The notes under the pieces were generated by a model. That model had not been told where the DNA came from. It did not search any database and saw only the letters and a list, made by a program, of their open reading frames with translations. The position numbers and the translations under genes were made by a program. From an uncultured Lachnoclostridium sp. (lineage in GTDB: Bacteria; Bacillota; Clostridia; Lachnospirales; Lachnospiraceae), in the NCBI GenBank assembly GCA_944381625.1, contig CALWLW010000026.1, positions 1 to 46,150 of the forward strand: a DNA stretch of 46,150 nt, given 5' to 3'. Positions within the stretch are counted from its first letter, which is position 1; every line of letters starts with the position of its first letter. This document shows, in pieces, positions 14,728-23,433 of this stretch.

Positions 14728-15507
14728 CTATGAGGAAAGCAAGTCACGGTGAAGTATCATGGGGTACTGCCCTTTTCCCTCCGGCATGCCTGCCAGGAGC
14801 GGTTTTTTCAGGATCCGGCTGCCGTCAGGGCCTTCAACCTCCATCTCCTCCAGGACATAGGCGTACAAAATCCCCCTCTGGGAAATGGTCCGGTAAGGAA
14901 TGACCCGGGGAAGATTTTCAAGACCGGACTGTTCCAGAAGTTCCTGCAGCCGCTCTTCCTCCAGAATGCTCACCGGTTTTCCCGAAACAGGATCCCTGAG
15001 GCTGTTCCCTGTGTCATACAGAGCATCCAGCTTTGCCCTGCTTCGCCCGTGCCTCAGAGTTACCCTGCAGGTCAGGGACTGACGCCGTTTCCTGTATTTT
15101 AAAAAACGCTCTCCCGCCAGAATCAGCCCTGCGGACACGCTGCTGGCCACAAGGAACCAGACGCCGGCCAGCGAATGGAACTGCTCCAGATACCGAATCA
15201 TGCCCCCCAGCATCATCCCTTCCAGATATACGGACAATATCCTCTCTCCCAGATGTTCCCGTCCCGGATACGCCGTCTTCGTCATCCCTGCGGCCAGAGC
15301 CAGAGTTCCCAGAAAATACCCGGCTCCGGTAAGCCCGGGCGACGCTATGGTAAGCGCGCAGGCGCCCAGGCCGCCCAGAACGGCCGCCGCCAGTATCCTC
15401 CCCACCCGGACCGGCGTACGATTCGCCCAGGCCGTGATGAAAAGCAGCAGCAGATCCATCCAGAGATTTTTTACGAACAGCACATCCGCATATACTTCGT
15501 AGTACAC
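14728..15507 (-). CDS. spoIIGA: Sigma-E processing peptidase SpoIIGA
   Basis: 259 aa. Five membrane helices fill about residues 1-140 ([19 protein letters not shown] and on), followed by a cytosolic aspartic-protease-like domain with the catalytic motif [10 protein letters not shown] at about residues 162-171. It cleaves pro-SigE on a signal from SigF-dependent SpoIIR. It starts with GTG at 15507 (VYYEVYADV) behind GAGAGGGTGG. The family is about 260-310 aa. It lies upstream of sigE with an 11-base gap. Confidence 0.95.
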   Translation of the reverse strand: MYYEVYADVLFVKNLWMDLLLLFITAWANRTPVRVGRILAAAVLGGLGACALTIASPGLTGAGYFLGTLALAAGMTKTAYPGREHLGERILSVYLEGMMLGGMIRYLEQFHSLAGVWFLVASSVSAGLILAGERFLKYRKRRQSLTCRVTLRHGRSRAKLDALYDTGNSLRDPVSGKPVSILEEERLQELLEQSGLENLPRVIPYRTISQRGILYAYVLEEMEVEGPDGSRILKKPLLAGMPEGKGQYPMILHRDLLSS

Positions 15508-15536
15508 TTGCCACCCTCTCTCATATGGTAATCCCC

Positions 15537-15570
15537 ATTATAGGCAGGGGGCCTTAAAATCCTTGTCGGA
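15537..15570 (-). promoter_or_regulatory. Candidate spoIIG promoter with a Spo0A-like box
   Basis: Minus strand -10 TATAAT (15537-15542) stands 30 bases before the spoIIGA start. There is no good -35, but TGTCGGA on the plus strand (15564-15570) differs by one base from the Spo0A box TGTCGAA and lies about where Spo0A binds at the Bacillus spoIIG promoter. The rest of 15508-15773 shows no gene. Confidence 0.4.
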
Positions 15571-15741
15571 TACTGCGGCTGTGAGAGGCTTTTTTTATGC
15601 CAAAATACGACATGCGTATGCAGGGAAGCTTTCCACGCCCGCAAATATCGAATCCTTTTATACTCATATGTGACGAAGTCCTCCGCAAAATATATGGCGC
15701 CGCCTTTCGTAAAAGGTCTGGCGTTCTTTTTTCCGTCCTGA

Positions 15742-15747
15742 TACAAT
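15742..15747 (+). promoter_or_regulatory. Extended -10 of the DUF3786 gene
   Basis: TGATACAAT gives an extended -10 (TG-N-TACAAT), 26 bases before the ATG at 15774. No clear -35 is visible. Confidence 0.45.
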
Positions 15748-15773
15748 ATAGAAAAACTTTGGAGGCCGTATTT

Positions 15774-16424
15774 ATGGAAAAGCATACAACAGACAATTAT
15801 GAACTGCTATGCGCCGACTGGCAGAAGCGCATGCTCCAGCTTGACACGGCGGAACTGATGAAAAAACTTCCCGAGCTTCGTCTGGAAGGCTCTTATCTTA
15901 CGCTGTCGCACTATCACCACAGATACGGCGTAAGCCTTCAGGACGGAACCATCTGCCGTCTGGACGGGGCGCCGGAGGAGCCCATCTCCCTGTTCACCAG
16001 GCTGAATATTTACACACTGCTGTGGTACTGTACTGGCCGTGTATCCTCGCAGGACGACTGGGTCCCTTTCCGCAGCCTGAAGGACGCGTCCCCTTTTGCG
16101 CCTGCCTTTCAGCGTTCTGTCATCCAGGTATTTTCCAGAACATTTTCCGGGCATCTTCCAGAACTGGAACGCGCCTTTTTAGCCCTGGGCGGACAAAAAC
16201 TCGCAGTTTCCGACCTGGGCTATCAGCTGGATGCCTTTGACTGCATCCCGGTGCAGTTCTTTTTCTGGGACGGCGACGACGAATTCCCTGCCCAGTCCAA
16301 CCTTCTGTTCCGCAGAAACTGCGTGGATTTTATCCATGTGGAGAGTATCGTCTCCATCGCCACCGAAGGGCTTGCCCACCTGTCAAAGCTGTCCGGCATT
16401 CCTCTGAAATCAGGCGGTTTTTAA
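15774..16424 (+). CDS. DUF3786 domain protein, 216 aa
   Basis: Soluble protein. Family-like features are 'LSHYHHRYGVSLQDGTI' near the N-terminus, a central 'YTLLWYCTGRVSSQDDWVPFRSLKDASPF', and 'DCIPVQFFFWDGDDEFPAQSNLLFRRNCVDFIHVESI' near the C-terminus, the conserved W-D-G-D-D-EFP-A core of DUF3786. In corrinoid-using anaerobes the family is often found near methyl-transfer genes, but nothing of that kind is nearby here and no function is established. The start is ATG 15774 after GGAGG; the frame stays open upstream without a ribosome site. Confidence 0.8.
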   Translation: MEKHTTDNYELLCADWQKRMLQLDTAELMKKLPELRLEGSYLTLSHYHHRYGVSLQDGTICRLDGAPEEPISLFTRLNIYTLLWYCTGRVSSQDDWVPFRSLKDASPFAPAFQRSVIQVFSRTFSGHLPELERAFLALGGQKLAVSDLGYQLDAFDCIPVQFFFWDGDDEFPAQSNLLFRRNCVDFIHVESIVSIATEGLAHLSKLSGIPLKSGGF

Positions 16425-16472
16425 GGCTTCTGAAATGCGGAGCATTCTTTTTCAAATATCTCATAAAATCAG

Positions 16473-16501
16473 TTGCATCTTCCTTTCAGTTGTGTTATTG
16501 T
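16473..16501 (+). promoter_or_regulatory. Promoter of the metal ATPase gene
   Basis: -35 TTGCAT (16473-16478), 17-base spacer, -10 TATTGT (16496-16501). The ArsR/SmtB-like operator begins five bases downstream. Confidence 0.5.
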
Positions 16502-16505
16502 AATC

Positions 16506-16525
16506 ATATGAATATATGTTCAAAT
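16506..16525 (+). promoter_or_regulatory. ArsR/SmtB (CzrA-type) operator
   Basis: ATATGAATATATGTTCAAAT contains the inverted repeat TGAA-N6-TTCA (16509-16522), the arrangement bound by metal-sensing ArsR/SmtB repressors such as CzrA. It covers the presumed transcription start of the metal ATPase. No ArsR gene is in the window. Confidence 0.6.
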
Positions 16526-16591
16526 GTTTTATCTTAAATGCGTCCTGAACACCGGGCGCATCCGAATCATAGACTTCAAAGGAGGATTGTT

Positions 16592-18922
16592 ATGAGCGCC
16601 ATTGAAAAACTCACCCCTGAACACAGCGATGTCTGCGGATGCGGACATGCGCATCATCATGAACACGATGATTCCTGCGGATGCGGACATGAGCATCACC
16701 ATGAACATGACGATTCCTGCGGATGCGGACATGCGCATCATCATGAGCATGACGGGCATGAATACTCTCACGGACAGGAACAGGCTTCTGTGTCTGTTAA
16801 CGGGAAAAAGGGAAGGAAAATTTATATTCTGGAGAATCTTGGCTGTGCCAACTGCGCTGCCAAGATGGAGAAACGTATCAACGAGCTTCCGGAGGTCACC
16901 GAGGCATCCATCACCTTTGCCACAAAACAGCTCCGGCTCACCGCCAGCCATTACAACGGACTGCTTTCCAAAATCCAGGAGATCTGTTCCTCCATCGAGC
17001 CGGAAGTTGTTGTCAGGGAAAAAGAGACTTCTCCCTCCGGCCGGAAAAAATCCGAACAGAAGACGGATGCTGCGGCAGAAGAAAAGAAAAACGTCCTGTG
17101 CATCGGCACCGGCGCCATCCTTTTTATTCTGGGAGAGATCCTGGAGCACACAGGCTTTGCAGGAGCGCCGCTCCTTGCCATATTTGTTGCTGCATACGCA
17201 GTTCTTGGAGGCAAAGTGGTGCTGACTGCGCTCCGGAATCTGATCAAAGGACAGATTTTTGATGAAAACTTTTTGATGAGCCTCGCCACCCTGGGCGCTT
17301 TCGCCATTCAGGAATATCCCGAAGCGGTGGGCGTCATGCTTTTTTATCGAATCGGAGAATTTTTTGAGGAAAAAGCCGTCGCCAAAAGCCGTTCCCAGAT
17401 CATGGACGCGGTGGATCTGCGTCCGGAGACCGTCAACCTGGCAAACAACAGCGAAATCCAGGTCATCCCGGCGGAAGACGCTGTACCAGGCGATGTACTG
17501 CTGGTGCGTCCCGGCGATCGGATTCCCCTGGACGGCATCGTAATAGAAGGCGAGAGCCGCATCGACACCTCACCCATCACCGGCGAACCGGTTCCGATCC
17601 ACGCGTCGGCAGGGGACGAAGTCCTGTCCGGCTGTGTGAATACCTCCGGCCAGTTAAAGCTGCGCGTCACCAAACCGTTGGAGGAATCCATGGTGACCCG
17701 CATCCTGGATTCTGTGGAAAATGCCGCCGCCAGCAAACCTAAAGTGGACCGCTTTATCACCCGTTTTGCAAGGATCTACACGCCGGTGGTGGTTCTACTC
17801 GCCCTGGGCACCGCCCTGCTCCCGCCCCTCCTCGCCGGGGGAGACTGGAATTACTGGGTCTACACCGCCATGACTTTCCTTGTCATGAGCTGTCCCTGCG
17901 CTCTGGTACTCAGCGTACCGCTGGCCTTTTTCTCCGGAATCGGCGCCGGTTCTAAGAAAGGCATCCTGTTTAAAGGCGGCGTGGCTCTGGAGATGATGTC
18001 TGGTATGAAAGCGGTGGTTATGGATAAAACCGGCACCGTCACAGAAGGAAATTTCGTACTGCAGAAAACAATGCCGGCGGCGGATTTATCCGAAAAAGAA
18101 CTGCTCCGTCTGGCTGCCAGCTGTGAACAGTTTTCCACCCACCCCATTGCCCACAGCATTGTGACTGCCGCCAAAGAACAGGGACTGGAGCTTCAGAAGC
18201 CCTCTACCCTGAAAGAGATCGCAGGAGAAGGCATCCTGGCCGTTATCAACGGCAGAGCGGTTCTGGTGGGGAACAGAAAGCTGATGGAACACCATTTGGT
18301 GAAACTTTCAGAATACAAAAGCGAAGATTTCGGCACAGAAGTCCTGGTCGCCGCAGAAGGCATATATTCCGGATGCCTGGTCATTTCTGACACGGTGAAA
18401 TCCGACGCCCGTCAGGCGGTGCAGGCTCTCAAGAAGCTGAATATCCGCACTGCCATGCTCACCGGAGACGCGGAAAACGCCGCCAGGGCGGTGGCCTCCC
18501 AGACCGGCATCGACGAAGTGCATGCAAGGCTCATGCCCCAGGATAAACTGAGCATCCTGCAGGAACTGCGCCAAAAACATGGATCCGTCATGTTTGTGGG
18601 CGACGGCATCAACGACGCGCCGGTACTGGCGGGCGCAGATGTGGGTGCGGCCATGGGAAGCGGAGCGGACGCGGCCATCGAAGCCGCCGACGTGGTCTTC
18701 ATGACCTCCAGTATGGTGGCCGTTCCCCAGGCTCTCGGCATCGCCAAAACCGCCGTCAAGATCTCCTGGCAGAATATTGTATTCGCGCTGGCCATTAAAA
18801 TCATCGTCATGATCCTGGGTCTGTGCGGCTTCGCTTCCATGTGGATGGCCGTCTTTGCGGATACCGGCGTGGCCATGCTGTGCGTGCTGAACTCTGTGAG
18901 GATTCTGTATAAGAAACAGTAA
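16592..18922 (+). CDS. cadA: Zn/Cd/Pb-exporting P1B-type ATPase with His-rich tail
   Basis: 776 aa. Residues 14-54 are nearly three copies of a 14-residue unit (DSCGCGHAHHHEHD), a His/Cys metal-binding tail. A heavy-metal domain follows with GCANCAAK (Cys85, Cys88). Membrane helices run from about 170-250 and 395-450, with the transport motif CPC at 434-436 (SCPCALVLSVP). The phosphatase TGEP is at about 330, the phosphorylated Asp478 in MDKTGTVTEG, the HP motif in STHPIAHSI and GDGINDAP near 670. CPC with this TM pattern indicates Zn2+/Cd2+/Pb2+ (possibly Co2+) export. The start is ATG 16592 behind AAGGAGG. Probably controlled by the metal-responsive operator upstream. Confidence 0.93.
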   Translation: MSAIEKLTPEHSDVCGCGHAHHHEHDDSCGCGHEHHHEHDDSCGCGHAHHHEHDGHEYSHGQEQASVSVNGKKGRKIYILENLGCANCAAKMEKRINELPEVTEASITFATKQLRLTASHYNGLLSKIQEICSSIEPEVVVREKETSPSGRKKSEQKTDAAAEEKKNVLCIGTGAILFILGEILEHTGFAGAPLLAIFVAAYAVLGGKVVLTALRNLIKGQIFDENFLMSLATLGAFAIQEYPEAVGVMLFYRIGEFFEEKAVAKSRSQIMDAVDLRPETVNLANNSEIQVIPAEDAVPGDVLLVRPGDRIPLDGIVIEGESRIDTSPITGEPVPIHASAGDEVLSGCVNTSGQLKLRVTKPLEESMVTRILDSVENAAASKPKVDRFITRFARIYTPVVVLLALGTALLPPLLAGGDWNYWVYTAMTFLVMSCPCALVLSVPLAFFSGIGAGSKKGILFKGGVALEMMSGMKAVVMDKTGTVTEGNFVLQKTMPAADLSEKELLRLAASCEQFSTHPIAHSIVTAAKEQGLELQKPSTLKEIAGEGILAVINGRAVLVGNRKLMEHHLVKLSEYKSEDFGTEVLVAAEGIYSGCLVISDTVKSDARQAVQALKKLNIRTAMLTGDAENAARAVASQTGIDEVHARLMPQDKLSILQELRQKHGSVMFVGDGINDAPVLAGADVGAAMGSGADAAIEAADVVFMTSSMVAVPQALGIAKTAVKISWQNIVFALAIKIIVMILGLCGFASMWMAVFADTGVAMLCVLNSVRILYKKQ
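16631..16753 (+). repeat. 42-bp tandem repeat coding the His/Cys tail
   Basis: Three in-frame units of 39, 42 and 42 bases, differing at a few positions, encode (V/DS)CGCGH(A/E)HHHEHD. Copy number could change by slippage without breaking the frame. Confidence 0.85.
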
Positions 18923-18964
18923 AACCATACATCATTCATATTCGGTGCCGTGAGGCGCCGCCAT

Positions 18965-19017
18965 AAAAAGAGGGAACCCCAAAAGCCCTGAACCGGCTTG
19001 AGGGATTCCCTCTTTTT
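18965..19017. terminator. Bidirectional terminator between cadA and thiC
   Basis: AAAAAGAGGGAA (18965-18976) pairs with TTCCCTCTTTTT (19006-19017), with T-runs on both strands, between the convergent ATPase and thiC genes. Confidence 0.9.
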
Positions 19018-19033
19018 CCTCTATATTTCTGTT

Positions 19034-20344
19034 TTACAGAATATCAATATACTCTCCCGCCAGCGCCTTGTTCATGCTGCGCACCGCGCAGAATTTCCCG
19101 CACATACTGCAGGTGTCGCTGTGGTCGTCCTCCGGGCTTCTGCTGTCCCGGATGGCCTTTGCCGTCTCCGGATCAAGGGCGCAGGCAAACTGTCCGTCCC
19201 AGTCCAGCCTGCGGCGCGCGTCCGCCATCCTGTCGTCGATGTCTCTCGCGCCCGGAACCCCTTTTGCGATATCCGCCGCATGGGCCGCGATCTTGGAGGC
19301 GATGATGCCCTGTTTCACATCGTCCACATTGGGAAGGGCCAGATGCTCCGCCGGCGTCACATAGCACAGGAACGCGGCACCGTTCATGGCCGCCACCGCT
19401 CCGCCGATAGCTCCGGTGATGTGGTCATAGCCGGGTGCGATATCCGTCACCAGCGGCCCCAGCACATAGAACGGAGCGCCCATGCAGATGCTCTTCTGCA
19501 CCTCCATATTGGCCGCCACCTGGTTCAGCGGCACATGGCCCGGGCCTTCCACCATCACCTGCACGTTGTGATCCCAGGCGCGCTTGGTCAGTTCCCCTAA
19601 TCGCACCAGTTCCTCGATCTGGCACACATCCGTGGCGTCGGCCAGACATCCGGGACGGCAGGCGTCGCCCAGGGAAATGGTCACATCGTACTGTTCGCAG
19701 ATATCCAGGATCTCGTCAAAATATTCATAGAACGGATTCTCCTCCCCGGTCATGCTCATCCACGCAAATACCAGGCTGCCTCCTCGGCTGACGATGTTCA
19801 TTTTTCTCTTATGTTTGCGGATCTGGTCGATGGTCTTTCTCGTGATTCCGCAGTGCAGGGTGACGAAGTCCACGCCGTCCTCTGCATGGAGGCGCACCAC
19901 ATCGATGAAATCCTTGGCGGTCAGCGTGGCCAGATCCCTCTGATAATGGATCACGCTGTCATAGACCGGTACCGTGCCGATCATGGCCGGGCACTCGTTT
20001 GTCAGCTTCTGCCGGAAAGGCTGGGTATTGCCGTGGCTGGACAGGTCCATGATGGCCTCTGCTCCCAGTTTTACGGCGCTCATGACCTTTTCCATCTCAA
20101 TGTTATAATCTTTGCAGTCTCTGGATACGCCCAGGTTCACGTTGATCTTGGTGCGGAGCATGCTGCCCACTCCCTCCGGGTCCAGGCAGGTATGGCGTTT
20201 GTTGGCGCAGATCGCCACCTTTCCTTCCGCCACCAGCTTCATCAGATCCTGAAGCGGCATCTTCTCCTTCTCCGCTACGATCTTCATCTCTTTTGTGGCA
20301 ATCCCTTTTCTTGCCGCGTCCATCTGTGTGGTATACTGTTCCAT
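19034..20344 (-). CDS. thiC: Phosphomethylpyrimidine synthase ThiC
   Basis: 436 aa radical-SAM enzyme that rearranges aminoimidazole ribotide into HMP phosphate. Conserved segments include '[10 protein letters not shown]', '[11 protein letters not shown]', '[10 protein letters not shown]', 'VSRGGS', '[10 protein letters not shown]', '[11 protein letters not shown]', and the C-terminal 4Fe-4S motif CSMCGKFC near residue 415. The ATG at 20344 is preferred over 20350 because GGAG is seven bases before it but only one base before the other. It is the last gene of the thi operon, 54 bases after thiD. Confidence 0.97.
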   Translation of the reverse strand: MEQYTTQMDAARKGIATKEMKIVAEKEKMPLQDLMKLVAEGKVAICANKRHTCLDPEGVGSMLRTKINVNLGVSRDCKDYNIEMEKVMSAVKLGAEAIMDLSSHGNTQPFRQKLTNECPAMIGTVPVYDSVIHYQRDLATLTAKDFIDVVRLHAEDGVDFVTLHCGITRKTIDQIRKHKRKMNIVSRGGSLVFAWMSMTGEENPFYEYFDEILDICEQYDVTISLGDACRPGCLADATDVCQIEELVRLGELTKRAWDHNVQVMVEGPGHVPLNQVAANMEVQKSICMGAPFYVLGPLVTDIAPGYDHITGAIGGAVAAMNGAAFLCYVTPAEHLALPNVDDVKQGIIASKIAAHAADIAKGVPGARDIDDRMADARRRLDWDGQFACALDPETAKAIRDSRSPEDDHSDTCSMCGKFCAVRSMNKALAGEYIDIL

Positions 20345-20398
20345 CCTCATTCTCCTTTTCCTGTTTTATAAAAGTAAATCGCCCGCGTTATCCGCAGT

Positions 20399-21196
20399 TT
20401 ATTCCGTGTCCTTCTCAAAAAATCTGTACATATGGTTCACCGGGCCCGAGCCTTTTCCCAGATCCAGCCCTGCCTCCAGCGCGCCGGTCAGATACTCTTT
20501 CGCCCTGCGCACAGAGTCCTCCAGGCTGTGCCCCAGGGCCAGGTTGCTGGCAATGGCGCTGGACAGGGTACAGCCGGTCCCGTGGGTGTTGGGATTGTCC
20601 ACCCGTTTTCCCAGAAACCAGTGCAGTTCTCCATCCATGCACAGCAGGTCGTTGGCGTCGTTGACCCGGTGGCCGCCTTTGCACAGCACCGCGCAGCCGC
20701 AGGCCGCCTGAAGCGCCTTTGCCGCCCGTTCCATATCCTCCGTATTCCTTATTCTGGCTCCGGTGAGCGCTTCCGTCTCCGGCACATTGGGCGTGATGAT
20801 CTCCGCCAGAGGGAAAAGCATCTCTCTCATGGTCTCCACCGCCTCCTCCCGGATCAGACGGGACCCGCTGGTGGACACCATCACCGGGTCCAGCACCACA
20901 TGCGCGGCCTCATACTGCCGGAGCTTCAAGGCCACCGTTCGGATGATCTCCTCCGAGGACAGCATCCCGATTTTCACCGCGTCCGGGCGGATGTCGGTGA
21001 AGATGCAGTCCAACTGGTTTGCCAGAAACTCCGGATCCGCCTCCATAATCCCATACACGCCGGTGGTATTCTGGGCGGTCAGGGCCGTCACCGCGCTCAT
21101 GGCGTATACGCCGTGGGCGGTCATCGTCTTGATATCCGCCTGGATGCCTGCTCCTCCGCTGGAATCGCTCCCGGCGATTGTCAATGCTGTCTTCAT
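20399..21196 (-). CDS. thiD: HMP/HMP-phosphate kinase ThiD
   Basis: 265 aa ribokinase-fold enzyme phosphorylating HMP and HMP-P to HMP-PP. Motifs: 'TIAGSDSSGGAGIQADIKT' at the N-terminus, 'VLDPVMVSTSG' in the middle, 'LCKGGHR', and the anion-hole/base motif 'THGTGCTLSSAIAS' near residue 210. The ATG overlaps the stop of thiE by four bases (21193-21196), so they are coupled. Confidence 0.97.
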   Translation of the reverse strand: MKTALTIAGSDSSGGAGIQADIKTMTAHGVYAMSAVTALTAQNTTGVYGIMEADPEFLANQLDCIFTDIRPDAVKIGMLSSEEIIRTVALKLRQYEAAHVVLDPVMVSTSGSRLIREEAVETMREMLFPLAEIITPNVPETEALTGARIRNTEDMERAAKALQAACGCAVLCKGGHRVNDANDLLCMDGELHWFLGKRVDNPNTHGTGCTLSSAIASNLALGHSLEDSVRRAKEYLTGALEAGLDLGKGSGPVNHMYRFFEKDTE

Positions 21197-21837
21197 TGCC
21201 TGTCCTCCTGTATCTCCATGCTTAAAAATCCCCGGACCGCTTCCTGCTTGTCCTCCGCCGCGAAAAGCCCGCTGATCACGGCCACTCCCGCGATCCCGCT
21301 CCCCTTCAGACTTTGAACATTGTCCAGGCTGATCCCGCCGATGGCCACCGCCGGAATCGATACCGCGCCGCAGATAGCCTTCAGTTCTTTCAGGGCCAGG
21401 TTCGTGGCGTCTTTTTTCGTGCTGCTGCCGAACACTGCCCCGCAGCCGATGTAGTCGGCTCCCGCGGCCTGCGCGGCCAGTGCCTCCTGCACATTATGGG
21501 CGCTCCCTCCGATGATAAATCCATCTCCCAGATACGCCCTGGCTTTCTCGATGCCCATATCCGACAGCCCCACATGGACGCCGTCGGCTCCCGCCTCCTT
21601 CGCGATGTCCGGACGGTCGTTGATGATCAGCGGGACCCCATATCTCCTGCAGAGCCCGGCCAGTTCCCTGGCCTCCGCCAGAAAAGCGCTGTCATCCAGT
21701 TCTTTCTCCCGAAGCTGGACGCAGGTCACGCCCGCCTCCAGCATCTCCTCCAACACGCCCGCAAGGCTCTCTCCTTCTTTCAGCCAGCTCCGGTCCGATA
21801 CCGCGTACAGCCGGAGCGCTTCCGCTTCTATTTTCAT
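21193..21837 (-). CDS. thiE: Thiamine-phosphate synthase ThiE
   Basis: 214 aa TIM barrel that joins HMP-PP and thiazole phosphate to give thiamine phosphate. Family features: 'VTCVQLREKELDD', 'PLIINDRPDIAKEAGADGVHVGLSD', 'IIGGSAHNVQEALAAQAAGADYIGCGAVFGSSTKKDA' and 'VAIGGISLDNV'. The start ATG overlaps the thiM stop by four bases. Confidence 0.97.
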   Translation of the reverse strand: MKIEAEALRLYAVSDRSWLKEGESLAGVLEEMLEAGVTCVQLREKELDDSAFLAEARELAGLCRRYGVPLIINDRPDIAKEAGADGVHVGLSDMGIEKARAYLGDGFIIGGSAHNVQEALAAQAAGADYIGCGAVFGSSTKKDATNLALKELKAICGAVSIPAVAIGGISLDNVQSLKGSGIAGVAVISGLFAAEDKQEAVRGFLSMEIQEDRQ

Positions 21838-22625
21838 CCTGTCTCCTCTCCGCGGCAGATCCTGTCCGCCTCGTCAAATAAATACCTGTGAAAACTCCCC
21901 ATCCCTTCTCCGGCGGCGTCCGCGCGCTTTCCGGCAGAATCCGAGCTTTCCTTCCAGATCTTCGCTGCCTCCCGCGCCGCCTCATACGCAGGTACCCCTG
22001 CCGCCGCGAACAGGGCGCAGAGGGCGCTCAGCATACATCCGCCGCCGGTGATCCTGGCTATGCGTCCGTCTCCTCCGCCCAGCAGCTCTGTGCGCGTCCC
22101 GTCAGATACGGCGTCCTTGCTGCCGCTGACCAGCGCCGTACAGCCGTACGCCCCGGCCAGCTCCGCAGAGAGCCTCATCTGGCTCTCCTCATCCAGTGTC
22201 ACGCCGCTCTCCACACCTCCCGATATGCCTCTGTGCAGGTGCAGAAGCGTATAGGCTTCTCCCTGATTGCAGCGGATAATAGAAGGCTTCACCTGGCTTA
22301 ACAGTTCGTGTATTCCTTCCCTGCGGAAACGGCTGGAGCCTGCTCCCACCGGGTCCAGAACCACCGGACGTCCCAGTTCGCCGGCTTTTTTCCCGGCCAG
22401 GATGCAGGATCTCCATTTCTCCTGATCCGGGACCCCTGTATTGAGCAGTGTCCCGTGGCACAGGGCGGAGATCTCTTCCGCCTCCCGCGGATCCTGGGCC
22501 ATGATGGCGCTTCCCCCACAGGCCAGCAGGATATTCGCCACATCCTGCATGGTCACCGGATTGGTCAGACAGTGTATCCTTGGAGCCGCGTGATGGAGCG
22601 CGGCCAGTATCTTCCTCCGCTCCAT
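21834..22625 (-). CDS. thiM: Hydroxyethylthiazole kinase ThiM
   Basis: 263 aa. Phosphorylates salvaged hydroxyethylthiazole. Motifs are 'IHCLTNPVTMQDVANILLACGGSAIMA', 'VVLDPVGAGSSRFR', 'IIRCNQGEA' and the catalytic 'RITGGGCMLSALCALFAA'; the usual Cys in the GGGC loop is present. It starts one base after the thiW stop. No thiG, thiS, thiF or thiH is in the operon, so thiazole is probably obtained by salvage through this kinase and ThiW. Confidence 0.96.
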   Translation of the reverse strand: MERRKILAALHHAAPRIHCLTNPVTMQDVANILLACGGSAIMAQDPREAEEISALCHGTLLNTGVPDQEKWRSCILAGKKAGELGRPVVLDPVGAGSSRFRREGIHELLSQVKPSIIRCNQGEAYTLLHLHRGISGGVESGVTLDEESQMRLSAELAGAYGCTALVSGSKDAVSDGTRTELLGGGDGRIARITGGGCMLSALCALFAAAGVPAYEAAREAAKIWKESSDSAGKRADAAGEGMGSFHRYLFDEADRICRGEETG

Positions 22626-22626
22626 C

Positions 22627-23139
22627 CTACCGCTGCGCTCCCGGAAGCTGACGGAATACCCCGCCTTTCTCCAGCGCCGTCACCAGCGCGAAAGCAAGGA
22701 TGCTTCCCGCCACTGTGGAGATCAGGAACGGAACCACATAGACAAACAGCCCCACCGGCTCGGCCCCCATGAGGAATTTTGCCACCGGATACGCGGCCAG
22801 GCCGCCCAGGATCCCGGTGCCCAGCGCCTCCGCAACACAGGTGGGCGCGAGCTTTTTCACTGCCTTGTACATCAGCCCGCAGCACAGGGCTCCCACCATA
22901 CTGCCGGGAAAAGCCATCAGGCTTCCCAGCCCCAGAAGGTTCCTTAACAGGCTCGCCAGAAAAGCGATCCCCACGCTCCACCAGGGTCCCATCGTCACAG
23001 CCGCCAGAATATTGACCATGTGCTGAACCGGAGCGCATTTGCTGCCCGCCACCGGAAAGCCGAGCATGCTCCCTACGACCGCCACCGCGGTAAGCACGCC
23101 CGCCAGGGCCAGTTTTCTTGTCCCATCATCTGTCTTCAT
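22627..23139 (-). CDS. thiW: Thiazole ECF-type transporter component ThiW
   Basis: 170 aa membrane protein with about five or six helices (LALAGVLTAVAVVGSMLGF, HMVNILAAVTMGPWWSVGIAF, and on). 'FPVAGSKCAPVQHMVNILAAV' is the ThiW signature region. ThiW is the predicted substrate-binding subunit for hydroxyethylthiazole and works with a shared ECF energizing module encoded elsewhere. First gene of the operon, behind the TPP riboswitch; AAGGAG lies eight bases before the ATG. Confidence 0.94.
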   Translation of the reverse strand: MKTDDGTRKLALAGVLTAVAVVGSMLGFPVAGSKCAPVQHMVNILAAVTMGPWWSVGIAFLASLLRNLLGLGSLMAFPGSMVGALCCGLMYKAVKKLAPTCVAEALGTGILGGLAAYPVAKFLMGAEPVGLFVYVVPFLISTVAGSILAFALVTALEKGGVFRQLPGAQR

Positions 23140-23257
23140 TTTTCATACTCCTTCCCACCTGATGGATGCCAGTGCATAAAGGCGCCCCGCTTCACAGGGC
23201 TTCGCCCGCGGCGGGCCGCGCGCCTCTCCTATCCGACGCAGCGCGGACCTGCCCGCG

Positions 23258-23284
23258 AAAAAAGGGAACGCCAACGGCGTTCCC
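23258..23284 (-). terminator. Riboswitch-controlled terminator of the thi operon
   Basis: GGGAACGCC (23264-23272), three-base loop, GGCGTTCCC (23276-23284): a perfect 9-bp stem followed on the minus strand by six Ts (23258-23263). It directly follows the TPP aptamer and is its probable expression platform (transcription stop when TPP is bound). Confidence 0.92.
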
Positions 23285-23287
23285 AGT

Positions 23288-23390
23288 CCCATCCCGGTAT
23301 CTCTCCCTACGTTGGCATTATCCAAATCAGGTTCTGGGTCGAGACCAGTCAGTCTCCTCTCAGCCGGCTTCAGCCAGCTCCCCGTCGCAT
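23288..23390 (-). promoter_or_regulatory. TPP riboswitch (THI element)
   Basis: Minus strand reads GCCGGCTGAGAGGAG (containing the CTGAGA TPP pocket) and later ACCTGATTTGGATAATGCCA followed by ACGTAGGGA, both invariant parts of the TPP aptamer. The edges are approximate. It precedes thiW and a terminator hairpin. Confidence 0.96.
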
Positions 23391-23404
23391 ATTTCGCTGA
23401 AAAT

Positions 23405-23433
23405 ATTATAGCTCACCGCATAAACTTTTGCAA
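23405..23433 (-). promoter_or_regulatory. Promoter of the thi operon
   Basis: Minus strand -35 TTGCAA (23428-23433), 17-base spacer, -10 TATAAT (23405-23410). The -10 overlaps the stop codon of the ABC transporter gene, leaving about 10 bases of 5' leader before the aptamer. Confidence 0.8.

Noticed and set aside
19034..23139. Long plus-strand open frames across the thi operon (for example 20432-21316)
   Set aside because: They are antisense frames kept open by high GC and codon bias; they lack ribosome sites and family motifs, whereas the minus-strand genes are fully recognisable.
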